Assembly: GCA_019448385.1 (NCBI GenBank) | Contig: JAGTXO010000055.1 | Span: 158,646-222,645, forward strand | Origin: Diacronema lutheri | Lineage: Eukaryota; Haptophyta; Pavlovophyceae; Pavlovales; Pavlovaceae | Reading direction: 5' to 3' | Length of the DNA: 64,000 nt | Shown here: positions 1 through 10,110 of the stretch, one piece after another | Layout of the letters: every line of letters starts with the position of its first letter | Position numbering within the stretch: the first letter of the stretch is position 1 | Notes under the pieces: model-generated | What the model was told of the DNA's origin: nothing | Seen by the model: the letters and a program-made list of their open reading frames with translations, nothing else | The model's database searches: none | Position numbers and translations under genes: made by a program

Positions 1-2
1 CG

Positions 3-686
3 ATCGCGGACGGGCACTTCGACAACCTCGAGGGGCGGGGCAAGCCTCTGCCCGACGAGGTCAACCCGTTCGAGGACGCGGGCCTGCGCACGTTCAACCG
101 AATTCTCAAAAAGGCCGGCTGCGCGCCGCGCTGGGTCGAGGAGAACCGCGACATCCGGCGCGAGCTGCAGATCTCGAGATTGTACCTCGCCGCGCGCTGG
201 ATCGTGCTCGAGACGACGGCTCGTGCCGCCGCCGCCGATGCGGCGGCGCGCGCCGGCGACGCGCGCGCAGGCGCGGCCGAGCGCAGCCACGCGGCGCACG
301 CGCGCGCGCGGCGCGCGTGGGAGAGTGAGGCGGCCGCGTTCGACGATAAGGTGCGGTCGCTCAACAAGCGCGTGCACGTGTACAACCTGATGGCGCCGAC
401 CGCCGCCGCCGTGCTGCAGATCGTTGACGTGCAGCGCGAGCTCGCGGACGTGCGCGAGGGGCGGACCGTGTTTGACGAGGCCGCGCTGCGCGATCTGGAC
501 GACGGCTCGTCTTTCCAGCTCACCCTTGCCGCATCGCTGCCGCGCGCCGCGCCGAGCGGCGCGGAGACGCCGGGCGATTGGACGGGCGGCATCGCGCTCG
601 CGCCGCTGCCGCGGGACTCATTCTCGCTGGCCGACGTGCCATGGCCGCGATGGCAGGACATTGTCGCCGTCTTTCGCTTCAGGTGA
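3..686 (+). CDS. DUF1992 (DNAJC28-type) protein, 5' truncated
   Basis: The reading frame is open from the window edge to a TGA at 684-686, so the N terminus lies outside. The first visible residues contain the DUF1992 signature of DnaJ homologue subfamily C member 28: a G-x-F-D-N-L-x-G-x-G-K-P-L block (about 4-17), an N-P-F-x-D block, then R-I-L-K-x-A-G and A-P-x-W-V-E. A long alanine/arginine-rich helical stretch follows, then a short C-terminal domain. Members are small, often mitochondrial or plastid proteins of poorly known function, related by name to Hsp70 co-chaperones. No J domain is visible in the part present; it could lie upstream. No intron is needed in the visible part. Confidence 0.75.
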   Translation: MADGHFDNLEGRGKPLPDEVNPFEDAGLRTFNRILKKAGCAPRWVEENRDIRRELQISRLYLAARWIVLETTARAAAADAAARAGDARAGAAERSHAAHARARRAWESEAAAFDDKVRSLNKRVHVYNLMAPTAAAVLQIVDVQRELADVREGRTVFDEAALRDLDDGSSFQLTLAASLPRAAPSGAETPGDWTGGIALAPLPRDSFSLADVPWPRWQDIVAVFRFR

Positions 687-1231
687 CACGCGGGACGTGC
701 GAGTCGAAAAGTTGGACCTCGTATTCAACTGCGCTGAGGAAGCCGGCGATGCGGATGTCACAGGCATGCACACGGTCAGGGCGCAACGCGGCGTGAGAGC
801 GCGCGGGCGTAGGGCAAGAGGAGCCCGCGAGGCACAGGCCTGCGCCGGCCTGCGCTCTGTTCATTGTGTGTCGCGAAGCATATAATCGGCCCGACAGAAG
901 AGTCGGGCCAACCAGAGACATGCGAGTGGTGCTGTCGCGCGAGGAAAACTAGAGAGCGTCGCACGCAGTGCCGTGGGCGAAAAGGCACTGCGTGGGAGGC
1001 TCCGATGTGAACGTGCGCAAGGAATTGCGCGCTCGCGCGCATAGTTCGCGTGCGCGCTCGCGCGCATAGTTCGCGTGCGCGCTCGGGCTTCGCCGCGCAC
1101 GGCGACACACAAGCGCACACGTGCATAGCGAGGCGCGCTCGTGTACGCTGCCATTGTTGCGCGACCGACCCTCTTGAATTTTTTTGAAGGAAAGGGGCGG
1201 GGGGACAAGGCCGCGGTGGAGGTCACCCGCG
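687..1231. other. intergenic region, no gene seen
   Basis: This stretch between the DUF1992 gene and the PP4 gene has no convincing coding sequence. It contains a short 25-bp tandem repeat (listed separately) and presumably holds the promoter and 5' UTR of the PP4 gene. A small T-rich patch sits just upstream of the PP4 start (about 1177-1190). Confidence 0.5.
1026..1085. repeat. 25-bp tandem repeat, about 2.4 copies
   Basis: A 25-base unit with the core GCGCATAGTTCGCG is repeated exactly at 1026-1050 and 1051-1075 and partly at 1076-1085. It lies in the intergenic region upstream of the PP4 gene. No function is evident. Confidence 0.85.
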
Positions 1232-2828
1232 ATGGCGACGACCTCAGACCTCGATCGGCAAATCGAGATGCTCAGGCGGTGCGAGTACATCAAGGAGTCG
1301 GAAGTGAAGGCTCTTTGCTCTAAGGCGCGCGAGATCCTCGTCGAGGAGCGCAACGTGCAGCGCGTGGACGCGCCGGTCACGGTGCGGGCACGGCACAGCC
1401 GACGCCTCCAGGCGTGGCGGTGCGGCACGGCGGCTGGCTGAGCGTGCGCGTTCGCCCCTGTCCTGCGCATCCGCGCAGATTTGTGGCGACATCCACGGCC
1501 AGTTCTACGACCTGAAGGAGCTCTTCAAGGTCGGCGCTGATGTGCCGGACACGAACTACCTCTTCATGGGCGACTTTGTCGACCGCGGCTTCTACTCGGT
1601 TGAGACCTTCCTCCTCCTCCTCGCGCTTAAGGTGGGCGCGCTAGAACGCCAGCGCCGACCCTGACTTTTGGCTTCGGCTTTGGGCCGTGCCGCTGGGCTA
1701 TTAAGCCTGCGCCCCACCCACTGCCCTACCCCTCGCCCGCCCACCCACCTGCGCCCGCTTGGCCGTACGCGCCCGCGCGAGGCACGCCGCGCGCGGCCTG
1801 TGGGCTGCGCTCGCCGCGCGCGAGGCTGAGCGCGTTCGCTTTGCGCCGCTGCACGTCCCTCGCCGCGCGCAGGTGCGCTACCCGGATCGCATCACGCTCA
1901 TCCGCGGCAACCATGAGAGTCGGCAAATCACGCAGGTCTATGGCTTCTACGACGAGTGCCTGCGCAAGTACGGCTCGGTCAACGTGTGGCGATACTGCAC
2001 CGAGATATTCGACTACCTGTCGCTCTCCGCCATCATCGAGGACCGACTCTTCTGCGTGCGTGACGCGAGACGCGTGACGCGTGACGCGCGCAGGCGCGCG
2101 CGCAGCGGCGCAGCCGGCCGACGTGCGTCGCGCGTGCACGGCCCTCGTCGCGGCGTGCGCCACTCGCGGCGCGCAGGTGCACGGCGGCCTGTCGCCCTCG
2201 ATCAACACGCTCGACCAGGTGCGAGTGATCGATCGCAAGCAGGAGGTGCCGCACGATGGCGCCATGTGCGATCTGATGTGGTCAGACCCGGAGGATATCG
2301 ACGGTTGGGGCCTCAGCCCGCGCGGTGCGGGTTACCTGTTCGGTGGAGATGTGGTCGCGCAGGTGAGGCGGCTGGGGGCACGCGCCACCCGCGCGTCGCA
2401 CGCCGCACCGTCCGCCGGAGCGACCCCCGCCCCCGACTGGCGCGCATGCGAGCGCACGGCGACCTCGCCACCTGCGCCTGTGCGCCTCACCCGACGTGCC
2501 CCGCGCGCGCCGCGCCTGCGCGCTGCGCTGCGCTTGCCCGGCGCGCATCGCGACTGCGCGCCGCGCGCGCGCGCAGTTCAACCAAACGAATAAGATTGAC
2601 TTGATCGCGAGGGCGCACCAGCTGGTGATGGAGGGGTACAAGCACATGTTCAACGACACACTCGTCACCGTTTGGTCGGCGCCCAACTATTGCTACCGCT
2701 GCGGCAACGTCGCGGCGATCCTCGAGTTGGACGAGCACCTCAACAAGAACTACAAAATCTTTGAGGCTGCGCCGCAGGAGGCCCGCGGTGTGCCGGCAAA
2801 GAAGCCCGCGCCCGACTACTTCCTCTGA
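1232..2828 (+). CDS. PPP4C: Serine/threonine protein phosphatase 4 catalytic subunit (five exons)
   Basis: Exons 1232-1381, 1479-1631, 1873-2055, 2177-2362 and 2577-2828 join in phase to 307 codons plus stop, the usual PP4C length. All four introns (97, 241, 121 and 214 bp) are GT-AG. The metallophosphatase motifs are present: GDIHG (residues 53-57), GDFVDRG (about 81-87) and RGNHE (112-116), as is the C-terminal DYFL tail whose last Leu is methylated in PP2A-like enzymes. The opening residues (SDLDRQIE, then ESEVKALC) and the VPHDG and YRCGN regions match PP4 better than PP2A or PP6. The enzyme is a two-metal phosphatase acting with regulatory subunits in the DNA-damage response, splicing and centrosome functions. 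The start codon is chosen by alignment to known PP4. Confidence 0.96.
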
Positions 2829-2905
2829 CCGTACGTTCGGGCAGGACTGTAGACGACCCGTGATCCCTGGCGTCTGTGGCCGAGGCGTACCCCCCCTGAC
2901 TTCGG

Positions 2906-2921
2906 CCCCCCCCTCCCCCCG

Positions 2922-2953
<32 letters not shown>
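2906..2953 (+). repeat. poly-C tract upstream of the STI1-like gene
   Basis: A C-rich stretch ending in 32 uninterrupted C (2922-2953) lies about 34 bases before the start codon at 2987. The bases just before that ATG read TTAAG, so the tract may be the polypyrimidine tract of a 5'-UTR intron. That interpretation is inference. Confidence 0.7.
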
Positions 2954-2955
<2 letters not shown>

Positions 2956-2986
2956 AAAGCGTCGCAAATTTCAACGGTCGGTTAAG

Positions 2987-3913
2987 ATGGCGACGGCGCT
3001 CAAGCCAACGGTCGCGGACTCGCTCCTAAGTGACGAGGGTGTGCTCTCGCTGATGGGGCAGCCCAAGATGGTTGAGGCGATTCGCGCACTTAAGGACGAC
3101 GCCATGAAGTACTCTGCGCTCGTCAGCTCCGATCCCGAGCTCGCGCAGATGATGGCGGCGCTGCAGAAACGCATGGGCGAGGCCGAGGAGCACGATGACC
3201 GACGCGCGCCCGAGCAGCCAAGCGACGCGATGAGCGCTCGCGAGGCGGCGCTCGCGCGCGCACAAGACGGTGAGTGGGCGCGCGCCATCGCCGAGTGCGA
3301 CCGCGGCCTGCGCACCGCGTCGGGCGAGCTCGCGCGCGAGCTGCACGCGCTCAAGACTCGGTACAGCGCGCGGCGCGACGACGAGGCAGCCGCGCAAGCC
3401 GACGAGGCAGCGCGAGTGCGAGCTTTGGCGCAGCAGGAGCTCGCGGACGCGATCGACGCGAAAACGGACGTGCACCGGTTGCAGGAGGCCATCGCCACGG
3501 CGCGCGCTCTCGGCCTCCACGCCGAGCCGCTGCTCGGCCGCGCGCAGCGCCAGCTCATTCAGCGGCTCGAGCAAACGTCAGGCGAGCGCATGCGGCAGAT
3601 GCGCGAAACCGCGCGCCTGGCGGCCGTGCGCGCCGCGTCGACAGGCGCGACGGCATCGGACCGAGCGCCGGCGCCGGCGCAGGTGGACGAGGGCGTCGCG
3701 CGCGGTGCGATGGACGAGGCGCGCGGAGCCGCAGCGGACGCCGAGCGCCCCGCTAGCCAGGCCGGCGCGGCCTTCGGACGGCTTGCTGCCGGGAAAGCGG
3801 CCGTGCCGCCCGTGCGTGAACCCGCTCGGGCGCCTGCGGCGGCTCCACCGCCTGTGGACGCGGAGCTGCGCGCGCTCGTGCTCGCCGCCCCGATGCTCTT
3901 CGAGCTCGACTGA
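2987..3913 (+). CDS. STI1/HIP-like domain protein (putative Hsp70 co-chaperone)
   Basis: The product is an intronless 308-residue protein. Residues about 15-65 resemble an STI1/DP domain as in Hop, HIP and ubiquilins: an LMGQPKMVEAIRAL helix followed by a DPELAQMMAALQKRMG helix. Residues about 85-190 form amphipathic helices that look like one or two degenerate TPR units (an ALARAQDGEWARAIAECDRG block). The remainder is an alanine/arginine-rich helix and an acidic C-terminal end. STI1 domains bind client peptides or Hsp70/Hsp90 partners. The start codon lies just downstream of a poly-C tract. The domain match is by eye and the co-chaperone role is inferred. Confidence 0.7.
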   Translation: MATALKPTVADSLLSDEGVLSLMGQPKMVEAIRALKDDAMKYSALVSSDPELAQMMAALQKRMGEAEEHDDRRAPEQPSDAMSAREAALARAQDGEWARAIAECDRGLRTASGELARELHALKTRYSARRDDEAAAQADEAARVRALAQQELADAIDAKTDVHRLQEAIATARALGLHAEPLLGRAQRQLIQRLEQTSGERMRQMRETARLAAVRAASTGATASDRAPAPAQVDEGVARGAMDEARGAAADAERPASQAGAAFGRLAAGKAAVPPVREPARAPAAAPPPVDAELRALVLAAPMLFELD

Positions 3914-4116
3914 GCGCTTGCTGCCTCTGCCCTTCCTCCTTTTCACCCCCTCCTTCTTTCAGGGTGATGAGATGCGCACCGGCTCGTCGCCTGCCGACTG
4001 GCGACTGCCGATCTGCGCGGCTGCGCCGCACTCTGTTGGGAAAAGTTCAGGAAGACTACTTAGTGAAAGTTCGGAGTTCCGACCAAAAAGTGAGACGCGG
4101 CAGGGAGGGGACAGTC

Positions 4117-6023
4117 ATGACGCCCTGGCTGGGTATATTAGCACTGGTCGCGGCGCCTGTCCCGTCGGCATTCCGCGAGGAGTCCAAGTCGGGCGCGCTC
4201 TTGACGCACTTCCACCGTACGGCCGCCGCCGTCACAGAGAAAAGCGCCGACGGCGCGACGTGCACCGCCGCGTCGGCCGTGCTGCAATGCGGCGTGCCCA
4301 TCGAGGGCGCCCTCGTCGACGGGCGCGCGCTGCTGTTCAAGATCTCGCCGTCGGCGAGCGGCACGCTCTCGGTCGATACGTGCAGCCCTGGCACGGCCGT
4401 CGACACCGTCCTTGAGCTCTACGCGTCGTGCCCGGACGCGGCCTTCGCGCTGAGCGGCGACCTGGGCGATGGCTACGCGGCGAAGAATGACGATGCGGGC
4501 GATCTGTGCGACGCGATCTCGACGGCGTCCAAGATCCGGGGCTTCGCCGCCGGCGGTAGCACGGGCGAGCAGTACGTGCGCGTGCGCGGCTTTGGCGGCG
4601 CTTCCGGCCCGTTCACCCTCACGCTGCAGTGCGAGGGCGAGAGCGACGCGCCCGACGCGGCGCTCGTCATGGCCACGCGCGCGGGCGAGTGCCTCGCCGC
4701 GGTGCGTGTGCGGGCGCTCGGGTGCGGCGACGAGGTCACCGCCGTGCTGCGCGGGCAGGACGACGAGCGCCACCTCTACGCGCTCGACGTGCCCGCCGGC
4801 TCGGTGCTGCGCGTCGACACGTGCAGAGCTGGCACGGACTTTGACACTCAGCTCGACGTCTACGATGGCTGCCCCGAGGCGGCGCGCGAGGTGTCGCACA
4901 ATGACGACGCGTACCAATGCCAGCACCACAGCTACGCGTCGGAGCTTGACGACGTGCGCACCTCGGGCACGGGCACGCCGCACGTGCAGGTGCGCGCGTG
5001 GGGCAGCTCAGGCGGCAGCTACACTCTGCACGTCGACTGCGTGCAGCAGCCGCCGCCGCAGCCGGCGGAGCAGCCGGCGCCCGCCACGCCAAGCGCTGCG
5101 CCCAGCTGCGGCTCGATGCACGTCGGCCGGCTGAGCTGCGGCCAGACGGTGCTCGGCACGATGAACGCGACAATCCCAGCGCCGCTCTACGAGCTCGACG
5201 TACCCGCCGGACAATCTTTCACGCTCAGCGCGTGCAACTCGACCGCCGACACTGTCGTCGAGCTGTACTCCGAGTGTGACGAAGCGCTGCGCGGCGCGGG
5301 CAACATGCCTGGCGAAGGCTACCTCGCAAGCGACGACGATGGCTGCCGCGACACGCCGCACTCGCGCGCCTCGCTTCTCGCAGACCAGGCCCTCACACGG
5401 AGCGCGGGGGGGCCGGCGCTCGCACGCGTGCGCGCGTGGGGCGGCGACTGGAGCGACGACGGGCGTTATGCGCTCGCGCTGCAGTGCGGCGACGCGCGCG
5501 CCAGCGCGCCCAATGCGCCGCCCGACGAGCCCGCGAGCCGCCCGAGCGCGCGCGCCGACAGCGTCGCCTCGACCGCCGAGCTGTGCGCCGGCGCGCGCGC
5601 GGTGCAGTGCGGCGACGTGGTGAGCGGCACGCTGCGCGAGGGCGAGACGGCGCTCTTCGCCCTGCGTGCGGAGCCGGACACGCTCTCCTACGTGCTCGAC
5701 ACGTGCGGCTCAAGCGACCAGCTCGACACTGTGCTCACGGCGTTCGACAGCTGCCCACGCGCAGACGGAGCGCACGTCCTCGCAACGGCCGACGACTCGC
5801 GCTCCAAGCTGTGCGGCGGCGCGACGCTGCACTCGATGCTCGACACGCTCGACTTTGCCGCCCTCTCCGCCGAGCCGAGCGCGGCCGCATTCGTTGAGCT
5901 CTCGGGCTACGATGTGGAGGTGGGCGGTGACTTCCACTTGCGCGTGCGCTGCCGTTCCGACACTGGATCATCGGACACTGGATCATCGGACATCAACCCG
6001 CCCGCGGCCGACGCGTCGCCGCC

Positions 6024-6054
<31 letters not shown>

Positions 6055-6216
6055 CCTACGCCACCCACGCCGCCCGCGCCGCAGCACGCCCACCGCACGG
6101 CCATGCCGGACGGCGTCAAGGACAGCCTGCGCCGCGCCGTGGGCGGCGCGAGCGCGGCTGCGGGCGCACTGCTCGTCCTCGGCGTCGTCGGCGGCGCGCT
6201 TCTCGGCACCAGCTAG
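4117..6216 (+). CDS. Secreted four-module protein with C-terminal membrane anchor
   Basis: The product is a 699-residue protein. The ATG at 4117 is preferred over upstream in-frame codons because it gives a clean signal peptide (MTPWLGILALVAAPVPSAF). Four homologous beta-rich modules follow at about residues 47-173, 189-308, 328-457 and 487-612. Each starts with a Cys-Gly block and a G-x-L/M segment and continues with a V-D-T-C stretch, a D-T-x-L-E-L/V-Y-x-x-C motif, an N/D-D-D block and a final L-x-C strand. The layout resembles bacterial prepeptidase C-terminal (PPC) domains. A proline-rich linker (about 633-652) and a hydrophobic C-terminal helix (about 675-696) suggest membrane or GPI anchoring. 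Conserved cysteine pairs imply extracellular folding. The specific function is unknown. Confidence 0.8.
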
Positions 6217-6467
6217 GGACGAGGCCGGGCTGCCGGCGTGCACCACGCCGCCGCACGCGCTGCGCAGGCGGGGTTGGCAGGCGAGCATCTGGCTCGCGCG
6301 CGTACGCGCTCGCGCGGCCGTGACGCATGCGACACGCCGACGCGCTGCTTGTCGCAGCAGGTCGGACGCGAACGCGTGCTTGCGCGTTCAGCCGCTCTGC
6401 GCAGCATCTGAGTGCCCTGAGCTCTGGGCCTTCTTTCTTTTCAAATATTGACAAATCTGGGTCGCAC

Positions 6468-7993
6468 CTACTCGCCGGTCGCTCGCGGGCGAGCTGCGGC
6501 GCGTCGCCGTTGTCTGCGGGTCACGAGCGTCCCCGCGCCGCCGCCGCCGTCACGCGTGCCCACGGGCAGAGCGGCCGCACCAGCCGGCGGCGCATCCGGC
6601 GCTGAGGCCTCGCGCGTCTTGCTCAGCGCGCTGGCGCTGCCGCTGCGCGTCTGGGCCGCCCTCGGCATGGGCGCAGACGCGACGCCCGACGGCCGCTCGG
6701 CCCGTGGCACGCGCGCCTTGAGCCAGTCAATCTCCGCCTCGGTGATGAGCGGCTCGGTCTCCTCGGGGAGCTCAAAGCAGACAATGTTCCTCTGCTCGCG
6801 CTGCAGCCGGTACACGCGCCCCTCGTGCATCGATCTGCGCAGCTGAGTGAGCACTCTCGCGAAGAAGGCCATCGCACGCTCCTTCGCCTCCTCAGAGAGC
6901 ATGCGGTCGACATGAAACGTGTTCACGCGCTGCACGCACTGGCAGCCGTTCGAGTCCTCGCGCGAGGTGCCGCGCACTACGATCGACACGTCCGCGAAGA
7001 GGCACTGCGTCCACGTCGAGAGGCCTGCATCGTGCGTCGTGCGCCGGGGAGGGTGGGCGCGGGGGGGGGGGGGGGGGGTGGGGGGGACGCTGGCCGGCAT
7101 GGACAGGAGCTCAGGCGCGGGGCAAGGCGCGACGAGTGCGGCGCGCGCGCGCACGTCGCACACTGCCGCGCGCGCGCACCGCCGAGCTTGCCAATCTTGA
7201 GCTCGATGCCCTCGCCCTGCGGCGTGTGCCCGTCGACCTCAGAAGCGACGAGCAGCGCGTGCGGCCCACAGCGGAGGCTCGTCAGATGGAAGAATTCAGA
7301 GGGGCGCGCGTCGGTGGCAGGGCGGGTGCACAGGCGGTGGAACTGGTGGCCGACGGAGCCGTAGTTGACGCAGCGGTGCTTGGGCACGTCGCGCGCGAAG
7401 ATGGTGCCGTTCACCATCTGCAGGTCGGTGCAGAGTGCGTGTGAGAGCGACGCGATCCGCTTCAGGCAGCGCCGCTCCGTCACAAAGTTGTATTCGCTGA
7501 GCACGTCAATGCCGGCGCGGAGCGCGGCGACGACCGTGCCCGCAACCGGCGCCACGTTCGGGTAGATGTGGTCAAGCGGCACAAAGTCGCGCTGCTCGCA
7601 GATGGTCAGGTCCTGCACGTCGGGCGGCACGGTCTGCACGACGGGCGGCGTGCCCGGCACGCGCACGCGGTCGATGACGCCCTGCAGGCTGTCGACGTCG
7701 CCGATAAGCCACTGGAACGTCGCGATCCTGTGCACCGAGTACCCCGGCCCGGGCCCCTTGGTGCGCCCGTGCATCGCCGCCGCCGCCGCCTCGGCGAGCG
7801 TCGAGCCCGCCGGCGCGTTCGGCTCGTAAATGTTGATCGAGAACTTGAGCCTGCCCGCCTCGCGCGCAGTGGCCGAGGTGGGCGCGCGCCTCGCCGCGCG
7901 ATGCGCGCGGCGAAGGGGCACCGTGCCGCACACGCCCAGCGCCGCCAGCGCGACGAGTCGCGGCAGCTGGCGCGCTGCACCCGGTCGCGCCAT
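6468..7993 (-). CDS. DXO/RAI1-family RNA decapping exoribonuclease (two exons)
   Basis: Exon 1 (7993-7180) and exon 2 (7024-6468) join in phase across a 155-bp GT-AG intron to about 456 residues. Family landmarks are visible: a YNFVTERRCLKRI segment, an NGTIF strand, GHQFHRLCT (compare the family GYKFEDLCT), the E-h-D metal motif (E252-V-D254), the E-h-K motif (E264-L-K266) and a WTQCLFADVSIVVRG segment in exon 2. These enzymes remove incomplete or non-canonical (NAD-type) 5' caps and degrade the RNA 5' to 3'. The first 40 residues are hydrophobic and then Arg-rich, resembling a targeting presequence, which is unusual for a nuclear decapping enzyme. The C-terminal tail after about residue 390 is low complexity. 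The gene is divergent from the neighbour at 8057. Confidence 0.85.
7060..7086 (-). repeat. homopolymer tract inside the DXO-like gene intron
   Basis: A G-run interrupted by one T on the plus strand is a C-run in the sense direction of the gene. It lies about 35 bases before the 3' splice site at 7025, where a polypyrimidine tract is expected. Confidence 0.8.
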
Positions 7994-8056
7994 CGCGCAA
8001 AAAAAAAAGGCTTTAAAAAGTTGGCTCCAAAGCCGTTTCGCGGGCAGGGAGGCATC
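7994..8056. promoter_or_regulatory. 63-bp divergent promoter interval
   Basis: Only 63 bases separate the start codons of the DXO-like gene (minus) and the PG-rich-repeat gene (plus). The interval contains an A9 run and a TTTAAAAAG stretch, the least GC-rich part of the neighbourhood. Shared promoter activity is inferred from position. Confidence 0.4.
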
Positions 8057-8827
8057 ATGTCCAGCCTCGCCGTGTCGAGGCTCGCGGGGCTCGCCTCACC
8101 CGGGCCGAACGCATACGACACGCTCGAAATGAGCGACAGGCGTGGCGTGAACCCACTTCGCGTTGCTGCCGCGCGCCGCGCCTCGCCCGCGATGGGCGCG
8201 CCCGCTAAGCCGGCGCGCGTTTGCGGCCGCTACCGCGACGACGAGAAGCGGTTCATCTCGGGACGGATGGCGCGCGGCAACGCCATCTTCTCGGAGCTCG
8301 GCCCTGGGCCCGCATACGCGCTGCCATCGACATACCTCGCCGCGCTCAAGCCGCTTCACCCGCGTGCACAGCTGCAGGCTATCCTGCCGCGCTCGTCGAG
8401 CCAAGCACTCTCGCCGCAGCAGCTCGACCGGCCGGCGCGGCCGCCGCGCGCAGAGCAGGCGCCCTTGCACTCGGCGGCGCAGCACGTGAGTATCGGCTCC
8501 GAGCGCCGGCGCGTGCGTCCCGCCTCCGCCGCGACCGTCCGCCGCTACTCAATGTACGGTTTCGAGCACGACGTGGTGCCGCCCACCTTCCGCCGACCGG
8601 AGAGCGCGCGGCTTGCGCGGTCCGCCTCGTCGGCCGCCGCGCTTGGCACCCACGGCGCGGCCGCCCGCGCCCGGCCCCAGTCCGCCAACGGCGCGCCGCT
8701 CGCGTGGCGCGCGGCTGCGGTGCGCGGCTGCCATTCGACCGGCGTCAAGCTCGACCCGCCCGGCCGCTCGGAGCCGCTGCGCTCCGCCTTCGTCCAGCCG
8801 TACGGGCTGAACCGCGTCGGCCAATGA
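8057..8827 (+). CDS. Sperm-tail PG-rich repeat (SHIPPO/ODF3-like) protein
   Basis: The product is an intronless 256-residue protein. It has the Pro-Gly repeat signature of the STPGR family: SPGPNAYD near the N terminus (about residues 14-21) and ELGPGPAYALPS about 65 residues later, with weaker later copies. The protein is basic and proline-rich with no enzymatic domain. STPGR proteins sit inside or along axonemal doublet microtubules, so the gene supports a flagellated organism. The ATG at 8057 precedes the first repeat closely, which supports that start. The number of true repeats cannot be fixed by eye. Confidence 0.65.
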   Translation: MSSLAVSRLAGLASPGPNAYDTLEMSDRRGVNPLRVAAARRASPAMGAPAKPARVCGRYRDDEKRFISGRMARGNAIFSELGPGPAYALPSTYLAALKPLHPRAQLQAILPRSSSQALSPQQLDRPARPPRAEQAPLHSAAQHVSIGSERRRVRPASAATVRRYSMYGFEHDVVPPTFRRPESARLARSASSAAALGTHGAAARARPQSANGAPLAWRAAAVRGCHSTGVKLDPPGRSEPLRSAFVQPYGLNRVGQ

Positions 8828-8996
8828 GGTGCCGCCGCCCGGTGCACTGCGAGCGTTGCGTCTTGCCCGCCTGCATCCCGAGAGTCCCGACACCCGACTC
8901 TCGACTCCCGACTGACGAAACACAGCCCTTGGGGGCATTGGGCTGCCATCGTTTGCGTCACGCCACCCCCAGCGTCCGCCCAACGGGCTGCGCGGA

Positions 8997-9824
8997 ATGC
9001 GAGCGAGCTCCGGCGCCGCCGGGCCGGCGCAGGAGCTCGAGGCCGCGGCCGAGCCGCACGTGGACGTCTCACCGATCACCCAGTCGTCCTGGACCCCACT
9101 CTGGCGCCAGCGCGTTCGGCGCGGGGCGCCGCTCGCCGTGCTGTTCGCCGCCGCGGTCGCGCTCGTCGTCGTCGAGCCGCTGCAGACGATCTTATTCAGC
9201 GCGCTCGGCGCGCTGGTGCTGGTGGCCGTGCTGTACACGATGTACCTCGCCGCCACCGACCCACGCCGTTTGGCGCGCGAGACGGCGCATGTGAGCACAC
9301 GCGTTGTTTCGCACGTCGAGACGTTTCGCGAGACGATCGCCGCCGAGCATCGACGCGCAGAGGAGGCGCGCAAGCCGCGCGCGCTCTCGGACACGCAGGC
9401 GCTGCTGCAAGGCGCCTCGTTCACAAAGTATGGCCGCGCCGGCGCCCCGCACTTGCGCTGGGTCTGGCTCCGCCTGCGCGGGTCCGCGCTTGAGCTCTGC
9501 TGGGCGGAGAGCGCGCGCTCGCGCGCGGCGCCGACCGTGCTGCTGGTCGTGGACATAACCGACGTGGTGGAGGGGCGGCACACGGAGGTATTCCAACGGC
9601 AGCGGCTCAACCTGCAGGGCGAGGAGCGATGCTTCAGCGTCGTCACGCACGCGCGCACGCTCGACCTCGAGGCGGCCGACTTGCCAACCGCGCAGCTCTG
9701 GGTCGCGACGCTGCGCGAGCTGGTCAAAAAGCAGCAGCGCACGGCCGCGGCGAGCGTGACCGGACCACACTCGCCGCAGCAGGAGCTGCTGCCCGTCTCG
9801 TCCACCATGTCGAGCGAGCGCTGA
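8997..9824 (+). CDS. Membrane protein with PH-like domain
   Basis: The product is a 275-residue protein. A short N-terminal region is followed by two closely spaced hydrophobic segments (about residues 42-60 and 63-83), then a helical linker. Residues about 135-240 look like a pleckstrin-homology fold: alternating strands with an HLRWVWLRLRGSALELCW core, a later CFSVVTHARTLDLEA pair of strands, and a terminal helix containing AQLWVATLRELVKK. PH domains of this kind bind phosphoinositides or act as protein docks on membranes. No catalytic motif is seen. Family assignment is by pattern only. Confidence 0.6.
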   Translation: MRASSGAAGPAQELEAAAEPHVDVSPITQSSWTPLWRQRVRRGAPLAVLFAAAVALVVVEPLQTILFSALGALVLVAVLYTMYLAATDPRRLARETAHVSTRVVSHVETFRETIAAEHRRAEEARKPRALSDTQALLQGASFTKYGRAGAPHLRWVWLRLRGSALELCWAESARSRAAPTVLLVVDITDVVEGRHTEVFQRQRLNLQGEERCFSVVTHARTLDLEAADLPTAQLWVATLRELVKKQQRTAAASVTGPHSPQQELLPVSSTMSSER

Positions 9825-10019
9825 CGGCCGCACCGCACGGGCCACGTTGCCGTGCCGCCGCACGCCGCCCGTGCGATGGACAGCCGGAGCGGCGCCCGTT
9901 CTGACTTCTCTCAATTGAGGCTTCGGCTGACCATCGTGGGGGTGGGGTAAGCTGCCGATCGGGGGATGCGAGGCACTGCAAAGCGCCGAAACGGCTGGTG
10001 GAGCCGACGGCTGCAATGG

Positions 10020-10047
10020 GGCGCATCCGGCGAAGGGGGAAGGGGGG

Positions 10048-10082
<35 letters not shown>
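10020..10082. repeat. G-rich tract with 31-base poly-G
   Basis: A purine-rich stretch ends in an uninterrupted G run (10052-10082), about 30 bases beyond the stop codon of the minus-strand zinc-finger gene. In that gene's sense direction it is poly-C followed about 40 bases later by TTGCAG, so it could be the tract of a 3'-UTR intron (inference). Confidence 0.8.
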
Positions 10083-10084
<2 letters not shown>

Positions 10085-10110
10085 TTGACGGGAATAGAGG
10101 GGGCTGCAGC

